In this document: positions 1 through 8,774 of the stretch, one piece after another
How the letters are laid out: each line of letters begins with the position of its first letter
How positions within the stretch are numbered: position 1 is the stretch's first letter
Assembly (NCBI GenBank): GCA_021795395.1
Contig: JAJYPN010000014.1
Location: forward strand, 1-61,294
Direction: 5' to 3'
From: Pseudomonadota bacterium
GTDB lineage: Bacteria; Pseudomonadota; Gammaproteobacteria; Burkholderiales; Sulfuriferulaceae
DNA length: 61,294 nucleotides
Translations under genes and position numbers: made by a program
Notes under the pieces: model-generated
Seen by the model: the letters and a program-made list of their open reading frames with translations, nothing else
What the model was told of the DNA's origin: nothing
The model's database searches: none

Positions 1-804
1 GGCGCAGGACAAACTGCCGACAGTGCCTATTCCATTGCGCAAGCTATCAATGCCGTATCGGCGCAATCCGGCGTGCAGGCGACGGCCAACGCGACCATCA
101 GCACATCCACCCTGACGGCTACTACCGCTGTTGCCGCCAATTCATTTACCATAAATGGCGTAAACATCGGTGCAGTCGCAGCCGGCGGCACGGTTGCAGG
201 CGAAGCCGCCAATACAGCTGCTGCGATCAACCTGCTGTCGGCCCAGACCGGTGTTACTGCCACGGCCAGCGCAACTACCGGCGCTCTTACTCTTACTGCT
301 GCGGACGGTCGCGATATCGCCGTTGGGGGTACGCCTCCGGCCGGCTTGACGGCGGGGACCACCAACGGTACGATTTCCCTGACATCGACCAATTCTGCGG
401 GCATTACCATAGGTGGTGCAGCAGCTACAAAAGCAGGCTTTACTGCAGCTCAACAAGTCACTACCGCACCCTCCACCACCTTGCACGTACAAAGTCTGTC
501 TTCGACCGATCTGTTGACCCAGACCGATGCGCAGAATGCCATGACCGCACTGCAAGGAGCCATCAACACCGTAACTGCAAATGCCGCTCAAATGGGTGCC
601 TTGCAAAACCGCTTCGCCGCTGTGGTAACGGGCATCCAGACCGACTCTCAAAACCTGTCGACTTCATTGAGTGCGATCCAGGACACCAACTACGCAGCAG
701 AAACTGCCAATCTGAGCAGAGAGCAGGTATTGTCTCAAGCAGGTACGGCGATGCTGGCGCAAGCCAACCAGTTGCCTAACCAGGTATTAACCTTGCTGCG
801 TTAA
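1..804 (+). CDS. fliC: Flagellin, C-terminal part (5' end lies before the window)
   Basis: Structural subunit of the flagellar filament. The reading frame is open from the first base, so the conserved N-terminal D0/D1 domain is outside the window. The last 80 or so residues are a classic flagellin C-terminal coiled-coil domain: ALQNRF, then SAIQDTNYAAETANLSR, then ending in PNQVLTLLR. The visible variable region is rich in Thr, Ala and Gly and holds a repeated flagellin-IN-like unit: AINAVSAQSGVQATA near residue 16 recurs as AINLLSAQTGVTATA about 55 residues on. Cysteine is absent from the translation, as usual for filament proteins. It is followed by flaG, fliD, fliS and fliT, which supports the assignment. 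Confidence 0.95.
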   Translation, partial: GAGQTADSAYSIAQAINAVSAQSGVQATANATISTSTLTATTAVAANSFTINGVNIGAVAAGGTVAGEAANTAAAINLLSAQTGVTATASATTGALTLTAADGRDIAVGGTPPAGLTAGTTNGTISLTSTNSAGITIGGAAATKAGFTAAQQVTTAPSTTLHVQSLSSTDLLTQTDAQNAMTALQGAINTVTANAAQMGALQNRFAAVVTGIQTDSQNLSTSLSAIQDTNYAAETANLSREQVLSQAGTAMLAQANQLPNQVLTLLR

Positions 805-834
805 TCGGTTCGGTTACGGGATCTGTGAAATGCG

Positions 835-864
835 GCGGAAGGTGTTGATACACCTTCCGCTTTG
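835..864 (+). terminator. Stem-loop after the flagellin gene
   Basis: A perfect 11-base inverted repeat (GCGGAAGGTGT, loop TGAT, ACACCTTCCGC) followed by only three T. It lies 30 bases after the flagellin stop and just before the flaG ribosome site. It probably lowers read-through from the highly expressed flagellin gene, or protects its 3' end. The short T run means termination may be partial. Confidence 0.6.
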
Positions 865-882
865 GAATGAAGGAGTACGATC

Positions 883-1287
883 ATGATCATAGGACAAATA
901 AATGCATCGGATGCCGTCCCGCTTTTGCCTGCCGCGGGTTCAAACCCAGCCCCCGCTTCCGGTACCGGTACGACAGGGCAAACCGCTTCGCAGCCTGTGA
1001 TTTCAGTGAACGCTACGCCAGCCGCAGCCGCAAGTAATGCAGAAACAGAAAGTCAGATATTGCAGCAATCCATTTCCAATCTGAACGCGCATCTGAAAAA
1101 TATCGGCAACAACAGCGTCGAATTCAGCATTAACTCTTCTACCGGACAAGTCGTAGTGCAGGTCGTGGATACGCAAACTCAGGCAATAATCATGCAGACG
1201 CCGAGCAAGCAGGCCATAGCCATTGCTCAGGCGCAACTGGAAGCACACGCCAATCAGCGGGGATTGTTGATTAAAACCGAAGCTTAA
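883..1287 (+). CDS. flaG: FlaG family flagellar protein
   Basis: FlaG proteins influence filament length and sit between flagellin and fliD in many polarly flagellated bacteria; the exact mechanism is unsettled. The first 55 residues are low-complexity Ala, Pro and Thr. From about residue 60 to the end the FlaG domain is recognisable, with VEFSINSSTGQVVVQVVDTQ and QTPSKQAIAIAQ matching the family pattern of a beta hairpin followed by a helix. The start ATG has a good ribosome site (AAGGAG, spacing about 7). Length, 134 aa, is normal. Position between flagellin and fliD is the expected one. Confidence 0.9.
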   Translation: MIIGQINASDAVPLLPAAGSNPAPASGTGTTGQTASQPVISVNATPAAAASNAETESQILQQSISNLNAHLKNIGNNSVEFSINSSTGQVVVQVVDTQTQAIIMQTPSKQAIAIAQAQLEAHANQRGLLIKTEA

Positions 1288-1332
1288 CCTTGATTCGTTA
1301 AAAATACGGGTTATTCGTTAAAGGAGCAGATC

Positions 1333-3390
1333 ATGTCGCTTACCGCCGCCGCCACGACCAATGCCGCCATTTCTTCGGTCGGTATCGGATCGGGCCTGGA
1401 TGTTACCAGCATCGTAGCCAAACTGATGTCCGCCGAGCAGCAACCACTCAATCTTCTGACCCAGGAAGAAGCGAGTTACAACGCCAAGATATCCGGTTTC
1501 GGCACGCTGCAAAGCGCTGTGTCGCAATTCCAGACCGCTATGACCGGCTTATCCAACCCTGCCCAGTTTCAAAGTCTGACCGCAACGTCAAACAACACGG
1601 CAGCTGTGACGGCAACTCTGGGATCGAATGCGGTAGCCGGCAGTTATTCGCTAGGCGTCACCAATCTCGCGCAAGCGCAAAATCTGGTAACCGCCGGACA
1701 GGCAAGTGCTACGACAGCAATCGGATCGGGCGCGACCACGACGCTGAGCTTCGATTTCGGTACGATTTCGGGAGGTACGCTCAGCGGCGGCATCTATACC
1801 GGCGCCAGTTTCACCAGCAGCGGCAACGGCATCAAGACCGTAACGATCAATTCGAGCAATGATTCGCTAACGGGTATCGCCAACGCGATCAATACCGCCA
1901 ATATCGGCGTATCGGCGACCATTATCAATACGGGCAATGCCACCAATCCGTATGTGCTCTCCTTGACATCCAGTCAAACCGGCGCTGCGAGCAGCATGAA
2001 CATCTCGGTGTCGGGAGACGCTACGCTGTCGAGCATGCTAAGCTACAATCCGGCCAATAATACCGGACAGGACCTCACTCAGAACGTCGCCGCACAGAAT
2101 TCGAATTTTACTCTCAACGGGATCGCGATCAGCAACGCCGGCAATACCATCAGCAATGCCATTCAGGGAGTCACACTGAACCTGCTCGGCACGACGCCGT
2201 CCGCCACTCCCGCCACAATTACCGTCGCCGCCAGCACAACGGCGACGAATACGGCGGTCAATCAATTCGTCACCGCCTACAATACGCTGGAACAAACCCT
2301 GCAAAACGCTACCGCCTATAACGCGACCACCAAGCAAGGAGCGCTTTTCAACGGCGACCCTACGGTCACCGACATGGAGCGGCAACTTCAGAATTTGCTG
2401 ATGAATCCGATCGCCGGAAATAGCGGCAACGCGATGACCATGCTCTATCAGGCCGGCGTCACGCTACAGAGCAACGGCACGTTGAGCGTGGACAATACCA
2501 AGCTTAATGCGGCCATCTCGGCCAACCCCAATGCCTTTGCCGGGCTCTTTGCCGTCGCCGGACAAACGACCGATAGCCTGGTGAATTATTCCAGTGCCGG
2601 CGCCAACACCAAACCCGGCAACTATAATCTTACCGTCAGTCAACTCGCTACCCAGGGTACAGCCGTGGGTACGGCGGCCCTTGCTTCATCGATCACCATT
2701 ACCGCAGGAACCAACGATACCCTGCAGGTCATGCTGGACGGCAACAGCAGTACCGTGACCCTGGCGCCAGGCACCTATACTCCGGCCACGCTGGCGCTGC
2801 AAATACAATCGCAAATCAACGGCAACAGCACTTTCTCGGCAGCCGGCTCCAGCGTCAAGGTGACGGTAGCATCCAGCGGCGCATTGCAGATGACTTCGAA
2901 TCGTTACGGCTCGGCGTCCAACGCCAACATCACCGGCGGCGACGGACAGGCCACGCTCAGTTTTGCCGGTGCCACCACGACCACGGGACTGGATGTGGCC
3001 GGCACGATCAACGGCGTTGCCGCAACCGGGTCTGGGCAAACTCTGACCGGCGCCACGGGCGACGCGTCCGCCGGTCTGGCGGTCAAAATCACGGGCGGCG
3101 CACTGGGCGCTCGCGGCACGGTCAGCTATTCGCAAGGATACGCCTATCAATTCAATACCCTGGCTACATCGATACTCAGCCCAACAGGATCAATCGCTAC
3201 CGCCACCAACAGCTACAATACCCTGCTGCAACAGAACGCGGCCCGGCAAACCGCGATGAATGCTCAGCTCTCGGCGATGCAGGCTCGCTACATGGCGCAA
3301 TTCACCGCTCTGGATAACTTGATCAGCAGCATGAATTCGACCAGCACGTTTTTAACGCAACAATTAAGTTCAATCGCGGCTAGCACGTAA
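1333..3390 (+). CDS. fliD: Flagellar filament cap protein FliD (HAP2), enlarged
   Basis: Cap protein that sits at the filament tip and inserts flagellin monomers. The N-terminal FliD domain is clear (GIGSGLDVTSIVAKLMSAEQQPL, residues 18-40). A C-terminal FliD domain begins near residue 300 (NQFVTAYNTLEQTLQNAT) and ends with the Gln/Met-rich helix MNAQLSAMQARYMAQFTALD and the tail STFLTQQL. At 685 aa it is over 200 residues longer than the roughly 450-470 aa common in the family. The extra length is Thr/Ala/Gly-rich, flagellin-like sequence, mostly inserted at about residues 415-610 inside the C-terminal domain. AAAGGAG precedes the ATG. It sits 11 bases before fliS. Confidence 0.95.
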   Translation: MSLTAAATTNAAISSVGIGSGLDVTSIVAKLMSAEQQPLNLLTQEEASYNAKISGFGTLQSAVSQFQTAMTGLSNPAQFQSLTATSNNTAAVTATLGSNAVAGSYSLGVTNLAQAQNLVTAGQASATTAIGSGATTTLSFDFGTISGGTLSGGIYTGASFTSSGNGIKTVTINSSNDSLTGIANAINTANIGVSATIINTGNATNPYVLSLTSSQTGAASSMNISVSGDATLSSMLSYNPANNTGQDLTQNVAAQNSNFTLNGIAISNAGNTISNAIQGVTLNLLGTTPSATPATITVAASTTATNTAVNQFVTAYNTLEQTLQNATAYNATTKQGALFNGDPTVTDMERQLQNLLMNPIAGNSGNAMTMLYQAGVTLQSNGTLSVDNTKLNAAISANPNAFAGLFAVAGQTTDSLVNYSSAGANTKPGNYNLTVSQLATQGTAVGTAALASSITITAGTNDTLQVMLDGNSSTVTLAPGTYTPATLALQIQSQINGNSTFSAAGSSVKVTVASSGALQMTSNRYGSASNANITGGDGQATLSFAGATTTTGLDVAGTINGVAATGSGQTLTGATGDASAGLAVKITGGALGARGTVSYSQGYAYQFNTLATSILSPTGSIATATNSYNTLLQQNAARQTAMNAQLSAMQARYMAQFTALDNLISSMNSTSTFLTQQLSSIAAST

Positions 3391-3401
3391 AGGAAACCCT
3401 C

Positions 3402-3884
3402 ATGTTTGGCAAAACTCGACCTGGCGCAAATGCTTACATGGATATCAATCTTGAAACCGGCGTTTTCGCAGCATCGCCGCACAAGCTGATCGTCATGCTG
3501 TTCGATGGCGCAAAACTGGCGCTGAGCAATGCGCAATTGCATCTTGAAAACAAACATGTCGCCGCCAAAGGTCAGGCGATCGCGCATGCCATAAGGATCA
3601 TCAGCGACGGTCTGCGCGCCAGCCTGAACAAGGATGCCGGCGGTCCGCTGGCAAAAAATCTCGATGCGTTATACGAATATATGTGCACTCGACTGGTGTT
3701 GGCAAATTTGCACAATGATGCGAAGATAGTAAATGAAGTGATCGATCTGCTGGAAGTCATTCGCCAGGCATGGGTTGAAATCGAAGATTTGCCAGCACCT
3801 CCTGTAAAACCGCTTGACGTCCCGCCGAGCAAACCGCGGTATGATATCCTCGCTCCGCGCACTTCCTCTTTTATCAAGGCATGA
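3402..3884 (+). CDS. fliS: Flagellin export chaperone FliS
   Basis: Cytoplasmic chaperone that binds the flagellin C-terminus and keeps it unfolded until export. Diagnostic segments: an AYMDINLETG N-terminus, ASPHKLIVMLFDGA near residue 25, and DALYEYMCTRLVLANLHND in the third helix. The family is usually 125-140 aa; here 160 aa, because of a Pro-rich tail after residue 135 (LPAPPVKPLDVPPSKP) that is not part of the four-helix bundle. A ribosome site (AAGGAAA) lies 11 bases after the fliD stop, so translation is probably coupled. Confidence 0.93.
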   Translation: MFGKTRPGANAYMDINLETGVFAASPHKLIVMLFDGAKLALSNAQLHLENKHVAAKGQAIAHAIRIISDGLRASLNKDAGGPLAKNLDALYEYMCTRLVLANLHNDAKIVNEVIDLLEVIRQAWVEIEDLPAPPVKPLDVPPSKPRYDILAPRTSSFIKA

Positions 3885-3888
3885 AATC

Positions 3889-4224
3889 ATGAATGGCGAA
3901 GAAATAATTGCTGCCTATGAATCCGTAGCTCACATCACCGGGCAAATGCTGAATGCGGCGCGTACCGGCGCATGGGATGATCTGGTCAGTCTGGAAAATC
4001 GATGCGCCCGCCATATACAGGCATTGGAAAAGGATGAAATTCCGGTCAGGCTGACGGGAGAACTACGTAATCGAAAAATTGCTGTAATCAAAAAAATTCT
4101 TGCCAACGACAAGGAAATTCGCGGGATTACCGAACCGTGGATGCAGCGGCTGTCCAATCTCATGCAAAGCAATGCCACCGAGCGCAAGCTCTCCATGACT
4201 TACGGTAACACTCGCCCAGGCTGA
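3889..4224 (+). CDS. fliT: FliT-like flagellar chaperone
   Basis: FliT-type proteins are small helical chaperones for FliD that in enterobacteria also bind FlhDC. This 111-aa protein is all-helical by eye and has the usual FliT features: YESVAHITGQMLNAARTGAWDDLVSLENRCARHI near the N-terminus and a second helix pair with NRKIAVIKKILANDKEIRGIT. FliT sequences are poorly conserved, so the call leans on position directly after fliS (4-base gap). The ATG at 3889 is chosen over an upstream in-frame codon inside fliS because it gives the normal length. Confidence 0.8.
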   Translation: MNGEEIIAAYESVAHITGQMLNAARTGAWDDLVSLENRCARHIQALEKDEIPVRLTGELRNRKIAVIKKILANDKEIRGITEPWMQRLSNLMQSNATERKLSMTYGNTRPG

Positions 4225-4226
4225 TC

Positions 4227-5300
4227 ATGACACCGATCCGGACGGAAACCGGTTTGCCGCCGGTAACGCTGATCCAGGCGCTGTTGCCAGCGGCGGGATC
4301 CGGCGATCCACCGTCCCAATCCGCGCAATGGATCAATCTATTGCAACTCGGACAACGCATCATCGTGGAAGTACAGGCTCATTTGACCGATGGCAGTTTC
4401 CTCGTTAAGGTCGGCGACGCGACGACGCGTATGAATCTTCCCTCCGCCACGACGGTGGGAGAAAAAATAACGCTGACCGTTGTCGATAAATCACCGCTGC
4501 CTACTTTTATATTAAACGCCAATCCGTCCGCCCCCATCGACAGCAGCAACATGTCGTTAAGCAATGCAGGAAAATTGATCGCCGCGATACTGCAATTGTC
4601 GGGTGAATCCGCTGCGACACCGGTTCCAGGCAAGTCACCGCTCATGCCGCAAGCCAATTTCCCCGCTCCGTTGCTGGCGAATGCCCTGGAGCAGACATTA
4701 ACGCAATCCGGTCTGTTTTACGAATCGCATTTGCATCAATGGGTAAACGGGCAACGGACGATAACCGAGTTGATGAATGAGCCTCAAGCCAGCCAAACCG
4801 CCCAGATTTCCAACCTGGGTGCAGTAAACAATATTGTGCCGGCGATACCGGTCACCAAACCCGCAAATACGTCATCCATGGTCAACTCGCTGGCTACGAC
4901 CGCACTTCCCGTAACAGACAAACCTGCCGATCTGACTATCAATAATCCCGTACTTGCGCAATTGGTCCATCAACAACTGCATACGCTCGAACAAAATCGT
5001 TTCCTCTGGCAAGGCGAACTATGGCCGGGTCAAACCCTGAATTGGGAAATAAGCGACGACACGCCCAGGAACAACCAGACCTTGCCTCATTCAATCTGGA
5101 GCAGTAAAGTGAGTTTCGACTTGCCGCTTCTAGGCAAGGTGATCGCTCATTTAAGACTGAACGACGACCAATTGACGATGCAGATATCCGCCGATAAAAG
5201 CGCTTTGCAACAATTACAGGCACATAGCGGCAGCTTGAGTCACGGCCTGCAAGTGGCCGGCATTTCCCTTACCGCCTTGCAGATGACAAGCCATGCCTAA
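4227..5300 (+). CDS. Flagellar hook-length control-like protein (FliK C-terminal domain)
   Basis: 357 aa, with a variable Pro/Thr/Ala-rich N-terminal part and a C-terminal segment (about 255-350) that looks like the hook-length control domain: LWPGQTLNWEI, WSSKVSFDLPLLGKVIAHLRL, then LTMQISADKSALQQLQAHSGSLSHGLQVAGISLTAL. True FliK measures hook length and switches export specificity through FlhB. The next gene encodes an isolated FlhB-type tail, which fits a pair that handles substrate switching. Because FliK normally sits with the hook genes, this could be a second, FliK-like paralogue. Starts 2 bases after the fliT stop. Confidence 0.8.
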   Translation: MTPIRTETGLPPVTLIQALLPAAGSGDPPSQSAQWINLLQLGQRIIVEVQAHLTDGSFLVKVGDATTRMNLPSATTVGEKITLTVVDKSPLPTFILNANPSAPIDSSNMSLSNAGKLIAAILQLSGESAATPVPGKSPLMPQANFPAPLLANALEQTLTQSGLFYESHLHQWVNGQRTITELMNEPQASQTAQISNLGAVNNIVPAIPVTKPANTSSMVNSLATTALPVTDKPADLTINNPVLAQLVHQQLHTLEQNRFLWQGELWPGQTLNWEISDDTPRNNQTLPHSIWSSKVSFDLPLLGKVIAHLRLNDDQLTMQISADKSALQQLQAHSGSLSHGLQVAGISLTALQMTSHA

Positions 5301-5586
5301 GTTACCTTTGCCATTGGCTGTCGCACTTGCCTATCAGACGGGCGACACCGCACCCCGCATCGTCGCAAAGGGTAAGGGGCCGATTGCCGAAGAAATTATC
5401 GCCAGGGCCAGGGAACACGGAATTTTCGTCCATGAATCCAAGGAACTGGTTGCTTTGTTGTTGCAAATAGATCTGGACCAAAACATACCGCCCGCGTTAT
5501 ATCGCGCGGTAGCCGAGTTGCTTGCCTGGTTATATCAGGTTGAAAACAGCCAAAATGTTCCGTTTTCAACCCCGACTGAGCTATAA
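5293..5586 (+). CDS. FlhB-like cytoplasmic domain protein (FhlB/FlhB2 type)
   Basis: 97-aa soluble protein resembling only the C-terminal cytoplasmic part of the flagellar export gate protein FlhB: AVALAYQTGDTAPRIVAKGKGPIAEEIIARAREHGIFVHESKELVALL and a closing LYRAVAELLAWLYQVE. The autocleavage motif NPTH of FlhB is not present, so this is the post-cleavage half as a stand-alone gene. Such proteins can partly replace FlhB-CC in other bacteria. Overlaps the preceding FliK-like gene by 8 bases, so the two are almost certainly co-translated. Confidence 0.88.
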   Translation: MPKLPLPLAVALAYQTGDTAPRIVAKGKGPIAEEIIARAREHGIFVHESKELVALLLQIDLDQNIPPALYRAVAELLAWLYQVENSQNVPFSTPTEL

Positions 5587-5615
5587 TTTAAACTTCATTT
5601 TGAATTCGCTTGATT

Positions 5616-6365
5616 ATGCAGCCCAATCTACCCGAATTAGGTACCGAAAATCAAGGACTGTATCAAGTCCATTCACGGGGCGAAATACTCCGGTTGCTGA
5701 ACGGCATAACCGAGCAGCATCAACTGGTCACCATGATAATTCATGGCGGAGCCGAAATCGTCGTGACTTCCATACTCGAAGTCGACGATAAGAATAACCG
5801 GGTATATCTGGATTGTGCGCAAAACAAGTTATTGAATCAGAGAATTATCGAATCGGACAATGTAGAATTCGAATCGAGTCTGGACAAGGTACGGATATTG
5901 TTTTCCGCATCTCGAGTCACCGAATGCATACAGGATGAACAAGATGCTTTATGCATTGAAATCCCACGCATACTCATCCGCTTGCAACGACGAGAATATT
6001 TCCGGGTCAACATACCGCCGGGGCTATCCAATCGATGCTTGATCCCTCTGGCAGGCGAAAACTATAGCGCCATGTTGGTCGATATCAGCGGCGGCGGCGT
6101 AGCGTTGCTCGACGAACGCAAAATCCTGCAAATCGATACCGGACATATCTATCAGGATTGCCAGATACAGATTGCGGACATAGGTTTGCTGCAAACCAGT
6201 CTGCAGATTCGAAACTGGCAGGATATCAGCCTTGCCCCTGGCAAGAACAATCGCCGTATCGGCTGTCAGTTTATCGGTCTCTCCCCAGGCATGCTGACGA
6301 TGGTGCAGCGCTACATCATGCATCTTGAACGCGAACGCAATGCACGGATGACAGGTTTGCTATAA
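5616..6365 (+). CDS. YcgR-like flagellar brake protein with PilZ domain
   Basis: Cyclic-di-GMP receptor that in its active form slows the flagellar motor. Residues 1-115 form the YcgR N-terminal domain; a PilZ domain follows with the ligand-binding RxxxR motif in RREYFRV (about 125-131) and the second motif DISGGG (about 156-161). ATG 5616 is used; an in-frame TTG two codons upstream is less likely, and neither has a strong ribosome site. It follows the flagellar genes by 29 bases. A diguanylate cyclase at 54363 in the same window shows that c-di-GMP is made in this organism. Confidence 0.92.
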   Translation: MQPNLPELGTENQGLYQVHSRGEILRLLNGITEQHQLVTMIIHGGAEIVVTSILEVDDKNNRVYLDCAQNKLLNQRIIESDNVEFESSLDKVRILFSASRVTECIQDEQDALCIEIPRILIRLQRREYFRVNIPPGLSNRCLIPLAGENYSAMLVDISGGGVALLDERKILQIDTGHIYQDCQIQIADIGLLQTSLQIRNWQDISLAPGKNNRRIGCQFIGLSPGMLTMVQRYIMHLERERNARMTGLL

Positions 6366-6405
6366 CGGCATCGCCTTTCCCTCCCGGCAAATCGACAGGA
6401 AACCT

Positions 6406-7527
6406 GTGCGCGCTCAACGCCCTTACACTGTATTGCAAATGCTTCCTGCGCTACATGCCGGCGGTGTAGAACGAGGCACGCTGGAAATCGCCCGTTATCT
6501 GGTACAGAATAAACATCATTCGCTGGTCATGTCATCCGGCGGGCGTTTGCTGAGCCAACTGGAAGCGGAAGGCTCGACGCATTTCGATTGGCCCGTTGGA
6601 AAAAAATCCCTTACTACCTTAAGACTGATCCCGCGTTTACGCCGGCTATTGATCGAACAGCGTGTCGATATCCTTCATCTGCGTTCGCGTATGCCGGCAT
6701 GGATAGGTTATCTTGCCTGGCGCGGGATGGACCCCCAGACGCGCCCAAAACTCGTCACCACCGTGCACGGACCCTACAGCGTCAATCGATACAGCGCGGT
6801 AATGACCAAAGGCGAACGCGTTATCGCGGTATCGGAAACCATACGTGACTATATACTGTTGAATTATCCCAAAGTCGATGCCAGCCGCATACGCCTGATT
6901 CATCGCGGTGTCGACCCGGTCGAGTTTCCTTCGGACTACCGGCCTCCCGATTCATGGCTGACGGAATGGCGACAGGCCTATCCCCAACTCACCGATAAAA
7001 TAGTACTGACATTACCCGCGCGAATCACGCGCTGGAAAGGACAAAACGATTTCATCCGCCTGATTGCACGATTAAAAATGGCAGGATTGGCGGTTCATGG
7101 TTTGATGGTTGGGGAAGTGGATCCGAAAAAACGCTCTTACAAGCAGGAACTCGAAGCCGAAATTTGCCGTCTTAATTTAATTAATGACATGGATATAATT
7201 GGCCATCGATCTGATTTAAAAGAAATAATGTCCGTATCAAATCTCGTTTTATCACTAGCTCAAACCCCGGAAGCATTTGGTCGCGTGGTACCGGAAGCAT
7301 TAAGTCTCGGTGTCGCTGTTGTAGGATACAATCATGGCGGCGTAGGCGAAGTATTACGCGAATTATTTCCGTCCGGTTTGGTACCGCCGAAAAATATCGA
7401 TGCGCTGGAAAAGACGGTGTTGCATTGCCTTGCGACCCCGCAAACCATAGCAAAAAACGAATCATTTACCTTGGCACATATGCAGGCGCGTACGTATTCG
7501 ATCTATCGGGAACTGCTTGAATCCTGA
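6406..7527 (+). CDS. Glycosyltransferase family 4 (GT-B fold)
   Basis: Transfers a sugar from a nucleotide donor during surface glycan assembly; acceptor and sugar cannot be read from sequence. Starts at GTG because the conserved first strand (YTVLQMLPALHAGGVERG) begins a few residues later. The N-terminal half carries the glycine-rich acceptor loop (AGGVERGTLEIARYL). The C-terminal half has LTLPARITRWKGQ and the EX7E donor motif EAFGRVVPE, then GGVGEVL. Length 373 aa is typical. First of a run of polysaccharide genes after the flagellar locus; a role in LPS or capsule is more likely than flagellin glycosylation, but the latter is possible from its position. Confidence 0.92.
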   Translation: MRAQRPYTVLQMLPALHAGGVERGTLEIARYLVQNKHHSLVMSSGGRLLSQLEAEGSTHFDWPVGKKSLTTLRLIPRLRRLLIEQRVDILHLRSRMPAWIGYLAWRGMDPQTRPKLVTTVHGPYSVNRYSAVMTKGERVIAVSETIRDYILLNYPKVDASRIRLIHRGVDPVEFPSDYRPPDSWLTEWRQAYPQLTDKIVLTLPARITRWKGQNDFIRLIARLKMAGLAVHGLMVGEVDPKKRSYKQELEAEICRLNLINDMDIIGHRSDLKEIMSVSNLVLSLAQTPEAFGRVVPEALSLGVAVVGYNHGGVGEVLRELFPSGLVPPKNIDALEKTVLHCLATPQTIAKNESFTLAHMQARTYSIYRELLES

Positions 7528-7711
7528 CGCCATGGACTCGATTGTGCCTTGTACATCCGTAACGTTTGCAATTATCGTCAACCTCTCCAGGATTTCGAAT
7601 TTGCTGAAAGAGTGTCAGAAAGACGGTAAAAATTCTTGGCGGTATTCCAGGCAATGAGCGATGCCTGCACGGGAAAACCGGTAAAACCGACTTTGACCAA
7701 AAGGAATGAGC

Positions 7712-8701
7712 ATGCTTAAGGTTCTGGTTGTCGGTAAATATCATAGCATTATTCATTGGATGGAAAATACGGTGGACGCGTTTATCCAATCGGGATGCGA
7801 TACCGACTATTTCGCCATGAATGGCGATACCATTGCGCAATCTTTGTTTTTCAAATTATCCGGAAAAATACACGGCGACAATTCCCTGCCGATTTGCGAC
7901 AGCCTGGCCAGGAAACTGAAGCGCTTTCAACCGGATTTGATCGTTTTCATCGTCATTGCCGCATTAAGAATGCCGGAAAAGTTATTCGCCATCAGCAATG
8001 AGCTCTGTCCCAACGCTAAAAAAATCGCATGGATAGGCGATAAATTAAACGCTGAAGAAAGCGTTTTCGCCAATTATGTTGACAGGATATTTTGTACCGA
8101 TAGCGCATTTATCGAAGACATGCGCCGATTCGGATTCAAGACACCGACCGATTATCTGCCCTTGGCTGTCAATCCGGAATTTTTCCGCCCTTTATCGGTC
8201 GCTCGCTCGAATACGATGGTGTATGCCGCCAACAATAGTCCGGAGCGGGGCAAACTGGTTAGGCGGATAAACAAACCGGTTACATTGTACGGCAAGGGAT
8301 GGTCGAAGCTGAAAGATACGCCGCATGTCATACACGCTTATCGGCTGCCGTATAAGAAATTGCCGTCTATCTATGCCGGGTGTACAGCAGTATTGAACAT
8401 AAAAAACGAAAAGAACGTCGTGCATGGACTCAATCAGCGCAGCTTCGAATCTTACGGTTGCATGACGCCGGTATTGAACGATGACATGGCGGATATGGAC
8501 AGATGTTTTGACGTAGGCAAGGAAATTCTGGTATACCATTCCCTGGAGGAACTGGACGAATACCACGATCGTTTGCTTGGCGACAAAATTTTTGCCTTAT
8601 CGATCGGCAAAGCCGGTTATAAACGCGTATTGTCCGAACATACTTACCGGCATCGCGTCGCAACCATGCTGACAGTGCTTGATTTTAACAAATCCGGTTA
8701 A
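7712..8701 (+). CDS. CgeB-like glycosyltransferase (GT1_2 domain)
   Basis: 329 aa. Family CgeB/Glyco_trans_1_2: N-terminal Rossmann half with LKVLVVGKYHSII and a middle AWIGDKLNAEES / DRIFCTDSAFIEDMRRFG / TDYLPLAVNPEFF, the latter being the typical phrase of this group. The C-terminal half has VLNIKNEKNVVHGLNQRSFESYGCMTPVLND, corresponding to the donor-site region with R..E.. G. Substrate unknown. ATG 7712 is preferred to ATG 7706 because AAGGA at 7701-7705 is then spaced by 6 bases. The 184 bases upstream contain no convincing gene. Confidence 0.82.
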   Translation: MLKVLVVGKYHSIIHWMENTVDAFIQSGCDTDYFAMNGDTIAQSLFFKLSGKIHGDNSLPICDSLARKLKRFQPDLIVFIVIAALRMPEKLFAISNELCPNAKKIAWIGDKLNAEESVFANYVDRIFCTDSAFIEDMRRFGFKTPTDYLPLAVNPEFFRPLSVARSNTMVYAANNSPERGKLVRRINKPVTLYGKGWSKLKDTPHVIHAYRLPYKKLPSIYAGCTAVLNIKNEKNVVHGLNQRSFESYGCMTPVLNDDMADMDRCFDVGKEILVYHSLEELDEYHDRLLGDKIFALSIGKAGYKRVLSEHTYRHRVATMLTVLDFNKSG

Positions 8702-8774
8702 AATCGCTTGTTGCATTTAATTCCGTTTCAAAATCTTGCCTCCCGATAATTTTTTTAAAAATACCAGTAATGCC

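Noticed and set aside
142-651. Minus-strand frame in the flagellin gene
   Set aside because: Low-complexity codon pattern of the flagellin region gives long antisense frames; no start signal or domain.
1293-1322. ATTCGTTAAA repeated 20 bases apart before fliD
   Set aside because: Too short and AT-rich to distinguish from chance; could be a weak promoter element.
7531-7656. A 41-codon frame (MDSIVPCTS onward) between two glycosyltransferases
   Set aside because: No ribosome site, no family similarity; probably chance.
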